From Notamacropus eugenii (Eukaryota; Chordata; Mammalia; Diprotodontia; Macropodidae), in contig NC_092875.1 of assembly GCF_028372415.1 (NCBI RefSeq), positions 56,346,919 through 56,410,918 of the forward strand: a stretch of 64,000 nt of DNA. The letters run 5' to 3'. Of this stretch, positions 1 to 11,670 are shown in pieces. Position 1 is the stretch's first letter. Every line of letters starts with the position of its first letter. The position numbers were made by a program, and so were the translations under genes. The notes under the pieces are model-generated. The model saw only the letters and a list, made by a program, of their open reading frames with translations, ran no database searches and had not been told where the DNA came from.

Positions 1-429
1 GGAAGAAGTGGGTCTGTAGCTCAGGAAAAAGAACAGAACTGGAGTCATTTGCATGGAAGTGATAACTGGCACGTTTAAACATAAAGTAGTTTTCTTGTTT
101 ATCTCTCTTGTCTTTGTGAGTGTTTATTATTGTTTTTTCTGAAATCTGAGTCACAAACTGTAACTCTTATTTAGAATCATTTACTATATAATTCTTCCGC
201 TCACTCCCTTCATTTTTACTTGGTTTGTATCTTTATGCTTTAAATGCATTTCATTTAAGCAGAAAATTATTGCGTTTTGTTTCCTGACCCATTCCTCTAG
301 TCATTTTCCTTTTATTACGGAATTTAGTCAGTTCACATTTAGGGTAATCATGATTAAACTTGTGTTTTCTGCCAATAATTAAGTAAGAGCAGCAACTCTA
401 ATAATTGGCATTCGTACAATGTTTCAATG

Positions 430-625
430 TTTTAAAGGCTCTTTACATGTATTATTCTACTTGATCCCCACAATAACCTTTTATTCACATACCACAATTA
501 TTCCCATTTTACAGAAGAAGAAATTGAGGCTGAAAGAAGTTGTGACTAGAACAGTGTCAAAATAAGTGCTAGATTTAAACTTAGGTCTCTTTAATTCCAA
601 ATCTCTGCCTCTGGTGCTATGCAAC
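430..625 (-). repeat. MIR-like SINE, unit 1
   Basis: Reverse complement of the MIR/CORE-SINE layout: 'cattttacagaagaagaaattgaggc' type wording at about 510-535, followed by the receding tRNA-related half. The orthologous copy lies at 23595-23835. The rest of 1-430 and 625-1445 is unit DNA in which I see no gene. Confidence 0.55.
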
Positions 626-688
626 TAAGGTACCTAAATATAAAAATTGAAATGGATAAGTGATAAAGAAAAAGACAAAGAATAGGAT

Positions 689-703
689 CACACACACACA
701 CAC
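689..703. repeat. (CA)n microsatellite, short
   Basis: Short CA run. The equivalent site in unit 2 (23886-23947) has expanded to about 60 bases. Confidence 0.8.
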
Positions 704-1449
704 CAGTAGTGCTATGGATCACGTCCCATTGTATTCATGTAACTTCATCGGGAACTTATGTTTATTTCAATTTTGGCAAAGCATTTGGTAATCTCTCATG
801 CTAGTGTAAGGATATTTGATCAAGGCAGTTCCCTGATCAACATGATGAATTTAAAAGGCAACGAACTTTTATTGGGATTTGATGAAAATCTCCCCCAAAT
901 CTCAGCAGTTGAGGTTTCCACAGAGATCAATTTATAATCTTTGATTTGGAATGGATTCTTGTTAGAAGAGCTACTATTTCATTGATTTATTAAAATGAAT
1001 GTTAATTGAAGACTTTGTAGAGATAAATTTTTGCCCACATGACCTGAGAGAGGTCCTCTACTTATTAGAATCAGTGGGCATACCCAGGCAGTGTGTTCTT
1101 AAAATCTGGCTAAAGACAGGAGGTTTCATGAACAACAGAAACTGTAGGTATTGCCTTACAAGTAACCCTAAGAGAGAGCCTTTGGGAACATTGCCCAAGT
1201 TTGTTGGTGAATTCTTTGCATATTCATATCAACTTCTTTATATAAAACCCATTTTTCTCCTAATATGAAGCACTTTAAATTTTCTTTACCAAAAACCAGA
1301 ATGCATGTGAGGCTTTCTTCGGTTAGCATATGCATGAGACTCTGCCTCTCCCATAGCCTTCAGGCATGGCATACAACAGGGCATCTGCTCTCCTCTTTTA
1401 ATCTCTTGGAGTTTACTTACTTGCTTTCTTTCTCCAACCTCCCCTCATA

Positions 1450-2105
1450 TGTAAGGACAAGCAAAGTAGGAACTTTTGCTGTTTTCATTTTAGTATAATC
1501 AAATGTCTCTGATTGAATCTCGTTTTTATCAAGCAAGAGTCTTTACTAGGAGTAAAGACAACAACAGTTTCTTTAACTAGAAACAGTATATGTATTTGAA
1601 TTGATTATATGATTAACTTTCTTCCCCATTCATTAATAGGCTTGTCTGTTAAAGGGAGTTTGATTAGGGAAGATCTGTAGGAAGGCCCACAACTTTTGTT
1701 AATTAGGCACTAATTCCGGGGTTGTGATACCCTCTGGCTCTAAAAAAGGTATAAACACTCTGAGTTGAGGTTGTACTTTGGGATAAAGTTTTTGGAAGAA
1801 GGACTGTGTGCCAGACCAGACTCTGAGTTTCATTAATTTTGAAAACCTAGATGTTGGTCTTTCCCCCTGTGCCAGCTATGGTCAGACAGTTGGACTTGTT
1901 TGTTGATTTGTGATATATATATTGCTTCTGTCAGACAGTTTTAAGTGCTGTCTGTTGATTTCCTGAACTAAGTGAATGATATATGTACTTGATTAAAGGA
2001 GATTGTTAATCCCTCAAAAATTGCCTTTTCTTTTAGAAAAACAAGCCAAAGAAACTGTGATAGCAGACCCCCCTGTTTATGTTGGGGTGCTTACTGTTGC
2101 ATCAC
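1450..2105 (+). mobile_element. Solo LTR, family 'B', unit 1 (fossil)
   Basis: A TG...CA-bounded stretch of about 655 bases with a TATA-like GTATAAA near 1750. The unit 3 equivalent near 39490 passes straight through the site, so the insertion boundaries can be seen by comparison. The same LTR is at the same place in unit 2 (26064-26728) and elsewhere in unit 3 on the other strand (44112-44706). No internal retroviral part is present. Confidence 0.65.
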
Positions 2106-2347
2106 ATCAGAAGGTCTATCCCTTCCACTCCCAAAAAGCATGTAGTAAGACATGACTATGCTCAGAGTCACAAGGATAATGCTGACATGAAGGTAATGCC
2201 TTCTTAATCCTCAGTATTTCCTAATCCTGAACCCCAGTGATATGCTTCCGATTTAAAGAATATCAGTCACCATAGCAACATTCTTTTTAAAAGGTAATCT
2301 TTTTATCATTAAATATTTGTCTTCCCTTTCCCCATACCCCCACCATT

Positions 2348-3790
2348 GGTTGTTATCCTTTGTCTTCAAGAGGACCAAAATGACATCACCATTGTAAAGT
2401 GAAATTTCAGTGTGTCCCACTGTGGCTGATCAAACCAATATGAGCTCAGAATGCTCTACCACAGGTTGGGCATAGATAGTCTGTTTGAATATTTGGGATG
2501 GATTTCCCAGATTTGTGCATCCTGCATTGACTTTGTGCTGTCTCAATTCTGCTTTGCCCAAAGAGTACAGCACCTTTTCTTATGTGGGCTCACCATGCTG
2601 AGCAGTCCTGTGCCAGTGTCTCCCATGTTACACAGTCAAATCCAAAGTTCTTGAGAGAGATCTTGAGTGTGTCCTTGTATCGTTTCTTCTGGCCACCACG
2701 TGATTGCCTACCCCATGTAAATTCTTTATAAAATAGTCTTTTTGCAAGCATACATTTTGCATTCCAACAAAATGGCCAGCCCATCGGCGTTGTGCTCTCC
2801 GAAGCATAGTTTGAATATTTGGCAGTTCAGCTGGAGCAAGGGCTTCAGTGTCTGGTACTTTATCATTCCAGGTGATCCTCAGAATCTTCCTAAGACAGTT
2901 TAAGTGGAAGTGATTCAGTTTCCTGGCATGATGCTTATAGACTGTTCATGTTTCGCAAGCATGTAATGAAGTCAGCACAACAGCTCTGCAGAACTTCAAT
3001 TTGGTGGTCAGTCTAATACCTCTTCTCTCCCAAACCTTTCTTTGGAGCCTCCCAAACACTGAGCTAGCTCTGGCAACACGTGCATCAACCTCATTGTCAA
3101 TGTGTACATCCTTGGAAAGCATACTACCAAGGTAAGTGAACTTATCCACATCATTCAAAACTTCTCCATCTGTTGTAACCAATGGTTCCACATATGGATG
3201 GTGTGGTGATGGCTGATGGAGCACCTGTGTTTTTTTTGGTGTTAATTATTAGGCCAAAATTAGCACAGGCAGCAGAGAATTGATCCATACTTTGTTGCAT
3301 TTCAACTTCAGAGGCTGCATTGATTGCACAATCATCTCCAAACAGAAAATCATGCACCAACACTCCCTCCACTTTGGTCTTGGCTTGTAACCTTTTGAAA
3401 TTGAGGAAGTTACCATAAGTATGGTAGTTGACCTCGATGCCGTGTTCATTGTCATGTGCTCCACATCGCCTGCTTCATCTGCCTTCATGGCCATTGGAAC
3501 AAATGTTCTCATCAGCCCATTCCACTAGATGAAGTCTTCACATGCTGGGGGTAGATACCCCACTAACTTACCAATGGGTTTAAGAACCTTTGGTTACCCT
3601 CAACCTGGTTTGGCCCATCTGCCAAAACAGTTTACCAGGGTGTGGTCTCTTCGCATGCTGCAGCTTCTTGGAGCCACAGGTGAGAGTTAGGTGGAACAGG
3701 TGGACATCAAAGGTGGAAAAAGCCCTGAAAAGGGCTCAGCAGCCATCACACCAAAGGTACTGATCCTCCCTGAACACACCCTACACCCCA
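2348..3790 (-). mobile_element. RTE-type LINE, partial, inserted in unit 1
   Basis: Minus-strand frames spell reverse-transcriptase and C-terminal wording of a widespread LINE family: FLFGDDCAINAASEVEMQQSMDQFSAACANFGLIIN (about 3340-3240), FTYLGSMLSKDVHIDNEVDARVARASSVFGRLQ (about 3145-3050) and RRGGQKKRYKDTLKISLKNFG near 2700. Several frame changes separate them, so it is dead. Short imperfect duplications (CCCCCACCATT and ACCCACCATT) flank it. Units 2 and 3 lack it at 26998 and 39765. The RTE clade call is from memory of the protein style. It lacks the endonuclease end. Confidence 0.7.
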
Positions 3791-3795
3791 CACCC

Positions 3796-5225
3796 ACCAT
3801 TACATTAAAGAGCAAAGAAAAATGAAACCCCTGTTACTCACATGTATAGTCAAGCAAGACAAATTTCTTCATTGTCTGTGTCAAAAATTTATGTCTCATT
3901 CTGCACTCTAAGTCCTTTGACTTTTGACTGGGACACAAGCCCATCATGTATCATCATTAGTTCTTGGAATCATGGTTATAGCAATGATCTGAGTTCCTAA
4001 TTCTTTCAGAACTGTATGTCTTTACCTTATTGTTATTGTACAAGTTGTTCCTTAGTTTTCTTCACTTCCTTCTTTATCAGTTCTCATAAGTTCTTAACAA
4101 GGTTACTCTGAAACCATCCTCTTCATCATTCATTGTAGCACATTTACATACTATAACCTGTTCAACCATTGCCTTCTGCTCAAATGACTGTTCTTTGCCA
4201 CTCAAAAGGTGACAAATATTTTGTATATCCTTAGAGTTTGTTTTGCTTAAGGTTAATCTCTCTCTTAATCTACCCTTTCTTTAATTCTCCCTACACCAGT
4301 TTCCCTCCTTTTTCCTGGTGAGAGAAATATTTTTTCTGTATCCGACATTGTGTGTGTATATATATGCATTCTTTCCTCTTTGACCAATTCAAATGAGAGT
4401 GCGGTTCAAATGGCAGCTCTATCCCCCCATTCTGTTTGTAAAGATTTCTATTTGTGCACTCTGATGATGTGAGATAATTTTCCCAAACATGATTTTTCTC
4501 TCCCGCACTTCCCATGCCCCTCTTTATATACCTCATCTTTTGCATTTCCATTCTTCTCTTAAAATCATCAAAAAATAATGAAACCACTCTCAGGCCTTTT
4601 CTCTAATTTGACCATGACCCCTGATGATCTGAGGGTTCAAAGAGGATGCATGTATCATCTCCCAGTTTGGGAATGTAAGAAGTTTGTACTTGCTTAGTCC
4701 TTTATCATTGTTCATTTAGGTTTAGCTTTTTATGTTTATCTTCACTCCTATGTTAGAAGTCCAAAGTTTCTATGCAGCTCTTGTCTTTTCATCTGGAATG
4801 TTTGGAAGTCATCTATTTCATCAAAAACTCATTTTCCCCTTAGAGGATCACAGTCAGTTTTGTTGGGTCAGTTATTCCTGGCTATAAGTTTAAATACTTT
4901 GCCTTCCAGAATACCATATTCCAAGATCTCACCTCCTTTATGATGGTAGCTGCTAAATTCTGTGTGATCCTGATACTGGTTCTGTAGTACTTGAATACTT
5001 TCCTTTTGACTGTTTTCAGTACTTTGTTTTTAACCTGGAAGCTCTGGATTGTGGCTATAATACTTCCGGGACTTTTCATTTTGGGGATTCTTTCAGAAGT
5101 AGACCAATGAATTACTTCTAAAGAAGAATATTTCTACTTCTAAATTTCTACTTCTAAAGTAGAATATTTCTACTTTACCCTCTGGTTCTAAGAAATCTGG
5201 GTTGTTTTCTTTAAAGATTTTCATT
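3796..5225 (-). mobile_element. Old L1/HAL1-type LINE: 3' region and ORF1 C-terminal part, unit 1
   Basis: On the minus strand 5079-4882 reads as an L1 ORF1 C-terminal domain (FQVKNKVLK..., YYRTSIRITQNLAATIIKEV, NMVFWKAK), comparable to the CTD in the HAL1 at 10627-13439. Positions 3800-4870 are the long 3' untranslated-like part. ORF1 passes directly into it with no ORF2 between, as in HAL1 elements. Copies are at 26985-27870 and 39700-41240. Confidence 0.6.
5110..5178. repeat. Short imperfect tandem/inverted repeat within old LINE, unit 1
   Basis: Repeats of 'ttctacttctaaagtagaat' wording occur two to three times here. Unit 3 has a single copy near 41090. It arose in unit 1 after duplication. 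Confidence 0.6.
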
Positions 5226-5942
5226 TCCACACTGTCCACCTGGTCCAGAAATTCTAATCCTATTCTCAGACAGTACCTTCCTAAACTACTTCTTTCCAAT
5301 ATCTGCACTTCTCTTCTGAAATTGATGCCTCCAATCAGCTGCAAAATGAAAACATCACCTCTGCTTAGTTTCTTATCTCAGATTGTCTACTTCTTAGCAA
5401 CTGTTCCCTAATTTTTTCAGGCAGTTTGATTTGTGCCAAAGTGAATCTCTAGTACTGTATAGAAATCAAGGGAAGTTCTCCCTCATATCCTGGATCAATT
5501 CCCCAGGGAGATAGATCTCTCTACTGGGAGAGACTGTGACATAGAGAATTCTCTTAGCAGGAAGTGGCTAAGGATATTGACTTATCTCTTTGGCTTCCTA
5601 ATCTTCCTGAATGACTTCTGACCTGACAGAGCATATACATCCATGTTTTATGGGACAAGTCATTTTTTCCTATTAGAGAATGTAACTTCCTTTTCTTTCA
5701 GAAGACATATATATCTATTAATGATTTACAACTTTTCTTATTTCTTTCCTTTATGGTACTTTCCCTCACATTTATCCTCCTCACATGTCAATGTTTTTTT
5801 TGCCTCTGTACATGCATTTTTTTTTTACTTCTTTTAAAAACAGAAACTCTCATTTTGAGAGGAATACTTCCTTATCCCTAACGTCCAACAGAGTGGAGAT
5901 GTAATCTTTAAAATTCCTTTCCTTCTTTTCTCTTAGTCAGAC

Positions 5943-6697
5943 TGAAGAGGGCTGCAAGGGGATGGGGTGAGATTCTCACAAAGACAGGAATACAGGGGCA
6001 GGTCACCTGGAATGAATCCATGGAGTAAGGCATTCTTGAGGTCAAGGTAAAGATTTATTACACTTTTCAGTGGGCAAGAGTTCTTAGGGAACCTATGATT
6101 TGAATGCGGTACAGGTAAAGTTTATATAGGATATTCCATAGTAAAGTATGTGCCTAGATTATTCAGGGAAGGTTTAGGAAGTAGCTAAGGAGTGGTTATT
6201 TCTTCAAAGAACATGCACTTTTTGTATCTACTTCACAGGTATTTTGCCCAGAGTTCATCCAGAAACAGTCCAAGGGGGGCTACCTGGAGGTATAGTTTTA
6301 GACCTGAAAGAGCACTAATGCAGCTAGGGGTCAGAACCGGCTAAGGAATACCAGGCTGTTCTCATCAATGTCTTGTTAGACAAGATAAATGTAAGGGCGT
6401 ATATGTGTGTCTAAGTCTAGGATATATATGATGGGTCAGTGAGTAGTAGAAGTCATTATGATCCAGTATACAACCAGCTCCACCAGTGCATAGCTGGTGC
6501 AGACTAATAAATTCTATAGGTGCATATGGCTTCTGTATCATGAAGGAAGATAATGGTTGTTGATGGGGCAGGCTGTGTGCTGGGGATGGGGAGAAACTGC
6601 CTGGGGTAGTGTTTTGAGGCTAGGAAGAAATGTGATTTTTAAAGAGAAATGTGACTTTAGGATTGGGGTCCAAGAACAAGAACTCAAGAACTCAATG
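5943..6697 (-). mobile_element. Solo LTR, family 'A', unit 1 (fossil)
   Basis: About 750 bases bounded by TG and CA, with CAGAC/AAGAC-like five-base repeats outside. Unit 3 reads straight through the target at 44000-44020. A minus-strand AATAAA at about 6053-6058 suggests minus orientation. The same insertion is in unit 2 (32008-32755). No internal part is present. Confidence 0.65.
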
Positions 6698-6984
6698 AAG
6701 ACCAACCTGCACATTGATTATAGGTCACAATAACCTCTTTTTGGCAGAAAGAGAATCATGATATACCATTCAAGTCTCTGCAGATTTCTGTGAGTTTTCC
6801 ATATCCCCTGGAAGCAAGATTTTCTATCCTTTGCAATATGTCCTACCAACTTTTGTAGCCAGCATCCATGGAGAACATATCAATGACGGATGTCCATAAA
6901 TATTGGTCTGGACTCTTTTATGAGAAGTGTGTTTCTTGCCATGGGAAGAGGACAAAAAAGACTTAGGTCCAAAATATTGCTTGG

Positions 6985-7090
6985 AGATCATGTAGTGAAA
7001 CTCCCTGGTTTTACAAATGAGGAAACTGGAACTAAGAAAGGTTAAGAGACTTGGCCAAGACCATGAATTAGTCAACAATAGAGGTCAAGT
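6985..7090 (-). repeat. MIR-like SINE fragment, unit 1
   Basis: 'tttacaaatgaggaaactgg' wording typical of reversed MIR. Copies are at 33045-33145 and 44890-45000. Confidence 0.5.
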
Positions 7091-7269
7091 TTAAGGGAAA
7101 TGTTATTCAAAGACATATAACTACCACAGCTAAATAGTTATGATTTTATATGCTATAAAAAGGACACTTTCATCTGTAGGAAGTAGACCTGGAGGGCCAC
7201 TAATGCCTCTTATAGACCTAAGAATTTATAGTTTCATGATTCTAAGATGATGGTAGCAATAATAGATAA

Positions 7270-7600
7270 TATAATGCCTTAAAGTTTGCAAGGTACTTTA
7301 CAAGTGTCACATTTGATCCTTACATCAACTCTGAGGTAGGTGTTATTATTTGTGCAATAATAAACAAGATAAAAAATGCAAAATTCTTTGCAAAACTGAA
7401 AGCACTCTACAAATCCTAGTTATTTACTATTATTTTTATTTTCATAATTATCATTACTCTTTTATAAATGAATAAGGACTTATATGAAGTGACTTACTCA
7501 TGATCCCATAGCTAATAAGAGTCTGAAAGAGGATGTAGATCCATATCTTCCTAATGACAAGTCCACTATTCAATCCACCAGGCAATGAATGCTACCTCCT
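7270..7600 (-). repeat. MIR/THER-like SINE remnants, unit 1
   Basis: Reversed MIR-type wording at both ends ('acatcaactctgaggtaggt', 'gatcccatagctaataagag') around an AT-rich centre. Equivalents are at 33330-33655 and 51440-51770. The 7600-8400 stretch is otherwise ordinary unit DNA with another MIR-like piece at about 8015-8150. Confidence 0.5.
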
Positions 7601-8014
7601 AGAAAAATCTTATGCTTATGAAAATGTTGCCTTCAGTGCCTTATTATATCACATGACTACTCTAGATTCTTGAAGGCTTCTCAGCAAAATGTGATCTCAG
7701 CTGGGTTTAAACCACATCAGATGGGCTTTTTAACCACACTAGAGAACAGTTGTATGGATAGACGACATAGCTGTTGTCCGAGGACCTACTCAGTTAAAGA
7801 TAAAAAAATTTAGGTACCAGTGAATGATCTTTTTTTTTCTCAAAATAGCTGAAGAAGATCATTTATTAAGGACATATGGAAGTGCACATCTGATTTGATT
7901 GAGGGACTATGCACAATGAGATTTCAACTGTCTCTTTTGTATTCCTTTTTTTTCTTTTAAAATTATGTGGCAAATTATAATGTATAATATGCTTTTTCAT
8001 ACATTATTTTATTT

Positions 8015-8150
8015 GATCTATAGGCAGAGAGGACAGTTCCCAAAACACCTTTATACAAATGAAAATGTGAAGACTCAGAGGCATTAAATGACTTGCCCAA
8101 GTCACAACATTATGACCCCAAAATTAAAACCAAGGTCTACTAATTCTACA
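8015..8150 (-). repeat. MIR-like SINE fragment downstream of the receptor pseudogene
   Basis: 'acaaatgaaaatgtgaagac' and 'aaatgacttgcccaagtcac' follow reversed MIR order. Copies are at 34065-34205 and 52190-52325. Confidence 0.5.
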
Positions 8151-8405
8151 TGTAAAGTTTATTTAGAAAAAGCAGATGTTATAAAACAGCACATTGTGGA
8201 AAAAAAAGATGGCAACATTATAGAAAGTCCATAAATCAATGCCATGAAGGAAAACACTCTGAGTGATAGTGAAAGAGATCATATAGGTAGGAAAATGTTT
8301 CCCTAAACTATAATCATTGGAATGTCCTGACCTTCAGAGCTTCTGTCTCCAATACTCTTGACCTTTAATAACAAAGCCACATTCCAGGGCCAGAGCCAGA
8401 CCCCA

Positions 8406-9346
8406 TTAATGAGAGGGGGGCATTATTCTAATAAACCTCCTCATGGCATCTTTTATATCCTTGTTCCTCATACTGTAGATGAAGGGGTTCAACATGGGGG
8501 TTACCACAGTATACATTACTGAGGCAACTGAGGCCTTCCAGGTGGAGTGGGTAGCTGAGGAACTCAGATATACTCCAATTCCAGTGCCATAGAATAATGA
8601 AACAACAGAGAGGTGAGACCCACAGGTAGAAAAGGCTTTATATTTTCCCCTAGAAGATGAGACTTTCAATAAGGAGGTACATATCTGACCATAAGAGAAA
8701 AGGATTCCTGTAAGGGGGGGGGAATAACCAGAAGACCAATTTCTAAATACACGAAGATGTCATTGATGAAGGTGTCAGAACAAGAGAGCTTTGTAACCTT
8801 ACTATTATCACAGAAAAAGTGAAGAACTTCACGTTTGCTACAGAAGGACAGCCATGCCACCAATAAAGTGTGGAGAGCAGAATTTAGAAGACTGATAATC
8901 CATGAAATCAGAACCAGGAGGCCACAAAGTCATGAATTCATTATGGTGCCATAGTGCAGAGGATGACAGATGGCCACAAAACGGTCATAGGCCATCACAG
9001 TGAGAAGAAAATTATCTAACAAACCAAAAACCATGACAAAATGCATTTGGGTACGGCATCCAGCATAGGAGATAACCTTACTTTGTGTTATGATGTTCTG
9101 CAGTATCTTGGGGACTGTAGTGGATACCAGACAAAGATCAACAAAGGACAGATTAGAGAGGAAGAAGTACATTGGGGTGTGGAGATGGGAGTCAGAGCCA
9201 ATGGCTAGCATGATGGTAATGTTTCCAACCACAGTGACTATGTATATGCCCAGGAAGAGCCCAAAGAGGGGCAGCTGCTGCTCTGGCTTTTCAGAAAGTC
9301 CCAGAAGGAGGAATTCTGATACATGTGTTTGGTTTTCTGGTCCCAT
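8406..9346 (-). pseudogene. Olfactory receptor pseudogene, OR1-like (class II), unit 1
   Basis: This is the unit 1 copy of the receptor present intact at 34480-35418. Reading on the minus strand from the conserved MGPENQT start at 9346, the protein keeps the N-glycosylation site, the LHTPMY loop, the TM3 cysteine and [10 protein letters not shown]. It then meets a TGA stop (8930-8932) where the intact copy has Arg139. After the stop, homology resumes in frame ([20 protein letters not shown]). It shifts frame at a lengthened G run near 8709-8716, which appears one base longer than in unit 2. The last part ([32 protein letters not shown]) reads in the shifted frame up to the stop at 8406. Two disabling changes in otherwise well-preserved sequence suggest fairly recent loss. 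A functional receptor is ruled out because the first stop removes TM4 to TM7. As an odorant GPCR it would have acted in the ciliary membrane of olfactory neurons. Confidence 0.93.
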
Positions 9347-9429
9347 GCATCTGTTGCATCTACAAGGACAAAGATGTGGTAAGAGTCTAAAACAGAAATG
9401 CATTACTTTATATTTTTGTAGCAAAAAGA

Positions 9430-9580
9430 ATACTAGATTCAGAAGACTCAAATTTCAATTCCAGATCTTGTGTGATCTTAGGCAATTCATCCCCACTTTA
9501 TTAGACTCATTTTCCTCATATGCAAAATAAAGTTGAACTAGGTAGTCTAGTTTCTTTCCAGGTCTCCCATGACAAGAAAC
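9430..9580 (+). repeat. MIR-like SINE upstream of the receptor pseudogene
   Basis: Plus-strand MIR order: 'tcagaagactcaaatttcaa', then 'gatcttaggcaattc', then 'tttcctcatatgcaaaataa'. The same repeat is at 35510-35670. In unit 3 it is cut at 53695 by an L1 3' end. Confidence 0.55.
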
Positions 9581-9597
9581 TCCACTGCCCATACTTA

Positions 9598-9614
9598 GAA
9601 CTTAAGAAATTATG
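9598..9614 (+). repeat. Target-site duplication, left, of the 9615-16055 insertion
   Basis: 17-base sequence gaacttaagaaattatg, repeated exactly at 16056-16072. Unit 2 has a single near-identical copy at about 35691-35707, the uninterrupted site. Confidence 0.9.
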
Positions 9615-10265
9615 GGCAGAGCCAAGAAGACAGAATAGAAAGAGGCATATACTCTAGCACTTCACGCACAGCACACAAAATACCTGTAAAAAATGACTCT
9701 CAACAAATTCTCGAGGAACAGAAGCCATAGAACAACAGAGTGAAAGAGTTTTCCAGCCAAAGGTAACCTGGAAGACCAACAGGAAGGGTCTATCTCATGG
9801 GACGCTGAGTGGAACAGAGCCCAGCCCTGGTCATGTGGGACTGGGAAGAATAGGAGCTGAACAGACCTCTGGGGCAGAGTTCCCAGCATGGAGGGTCCCA
9901 GATAGCTCAACCCACAAGCTCTAAAGAAAGCTCCAAAGGTCAGTGTGGGAGAGATTTTCCAGTTGAGCGAGAGGGGAATTCAGTTCCTGATGGCAGCAAC
10001 AGTAGCAGCAGACTGCAGGCAGCTATGGAGGCTGGGAAGCTACCTGGGTCCATTGTCCAGGCAGTTCAACTTAAACTCTCTGGCAATAAGGAGCAGTGGA
10101 TCTAAAACTTAGCCCTCAGTGATTGCCCTGCCCCGACTCAATGCCCTGGAGGAATCAGGCAGCTGAGTCCAATCTTAGTCTTGAACATGATACTGGGAAG
10201 AGAAGGGGCAAAAAGACCATCCTCTTGATGAAGGATTCAGAAGTCAAGTAACTGGCTAGGAAAAT

Positions 10266-10565
10266 GTCCAAAAAAGGGCAAAAAATAAGTCGGTAGATAT
10301 TTACTTTCTTGGTGAACAGGTGTCTCCTCCCATCCTTTCAGATGAGGAAGAACAAGGCATACTGTCACAGGAAGTAAAATTCCCTGCCTCTAGGGCTTAC
10401 AAAGTGAACTTAAATTGGGCTCAGGCAATAGAAGAGCTTGAAAAGAGAGTTAGCAACTTGCTAAAGGAGAACCAAAAAAATGATGAGGACAGTAACACCT
10501 TTAAAAAGAGGCTAACTCAATTGGAAAAAGAGGTCCACAAAGCCAATGAGGAAAGGAGGCTTTAA
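10266..10565 (+). pseudogene. HAL1 ORF1 N-terminal part (coiled coil), interrupted
   Basis: The frame from 10320 gives MSPPILSDEEEQGI..., then WAQAIEELEKRVSNLLKENQKN, then a heptad-rich stretch (FKKRLTQLEKEVHKANEE). This is the N-terminal coiled coil of an L1-type ORF1 RNA-binding protein. It ends at a stop at 10563-10565 and is then interrupted by the nested HAL1. The continuation lies at 13453. Confidence 0.75.
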
Positions 10566-11440
10566 AAAGCAGAATTAGCCAAATGGAGAAGAAGGCTCAA
10601 AAGCTCACTGAACAAAATAGTTCTTTCATTTATTTATTTACTTAACTTTCAACATTCATTTCCACAAAATTTTGGGTTCCAAATTTTCTCACAATTTCTC
10701 CCCTCCCCCCACCCAGAAACGCTGAGCATTCTAATTGCTCCTATCAACAATCTGCCCTCTCTTCTAACATCCCTCCCTTCCCTTATCCCCATCTTCTCTT
10801 TTGTCCTGTAGGGCAAGATAACCTTCTATACTCCATTACCTGTATTTCTTATTTCCTAGTAGCAAGAACAGTACTCAACAGTTGTTCCTAAAACTTTGAC
10901 TTCCAATTTCTCTTCATCCCTCCCTCTGCACCCACTCCCTCTGGGAAGGCAAGCAATTCAATATAGGCCATATCTGTGTAGTTTTGCAAATGACTTCCAC
11001 GATAGTTGTGTTGTGTAAGACTAACTGTATTTCCCTCCATGCTGTCCTGCCCCCCATTGCTTCTATTCTGTCTTTTGATCCTGTCCCTCCCCATGAGTGT
11101 TGACTTCAAATTGCTCCCTCCTTCCACTGCCCTCCCTTCCATCCTCCCCCCACCCTGCTTATCCCCTTCTCCCCCACTTTCCTGTATTGTAAGATAGGTT
11201 TTCATACAAAAATGAGTGTGCATTTTATTCCTTCCTTTAGTCGAATGTGATGAGAGTAAACTTCATGTTTTTCTCTCACCTCCCCTCTTTTTCCCTCCAC
11301 TAAAAAGTCTATTGCCTGCCTCTTTTATGAGAGATAATTTGCCCCATTCTATTTCTCCCTTTCTCCTCCCAATACATTTCTCTCACCACTTAATTTCATT
11401 TTTTAAAAATATGATCCCATCCTATTCCATTCACTCTGTG

Positions 11441-11483
11441 CTCTCTGTCTCTGTCTCTGTCTCTGCCTCTGCCTCTGTCTCTG

Positions 11484-11519
<36 letters not shown>

Positions 11520-11534
11520 TGTGTGCGTGTGTGT
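11441..11534. repeat. (TCTCTG)n/(TC)n microsatellite inside HAL1 3' part
   Basis: Plus strand runs of TCTCTG then TCTC then TGTG. The same place in the HAL1 at 56110-57170 holds a (TG)n run. Confidence 0.9.
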
Positions 11535-11670
11535 AATCCCACCAACTACCCAGATACTGAAAAGTTTCAAGAGTTACAAATATTGTCTTTCCATGTAGGA
11601 ATGTAAACAGTTCAACTTTTTTAAAGTCCCTTATGACTTCTCTTTGCTGTTTACCTTTTCATGCTTCTCT

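Noticed and set aside
9090-9530. Plus-strand open frame of 146 residues over the receptor pseudogene
   Set aside because: It is the antisense shadow of the receptor. The same shadow recurs at 35162-35509 and 53268-53624, and the peptide has no domain pattern.
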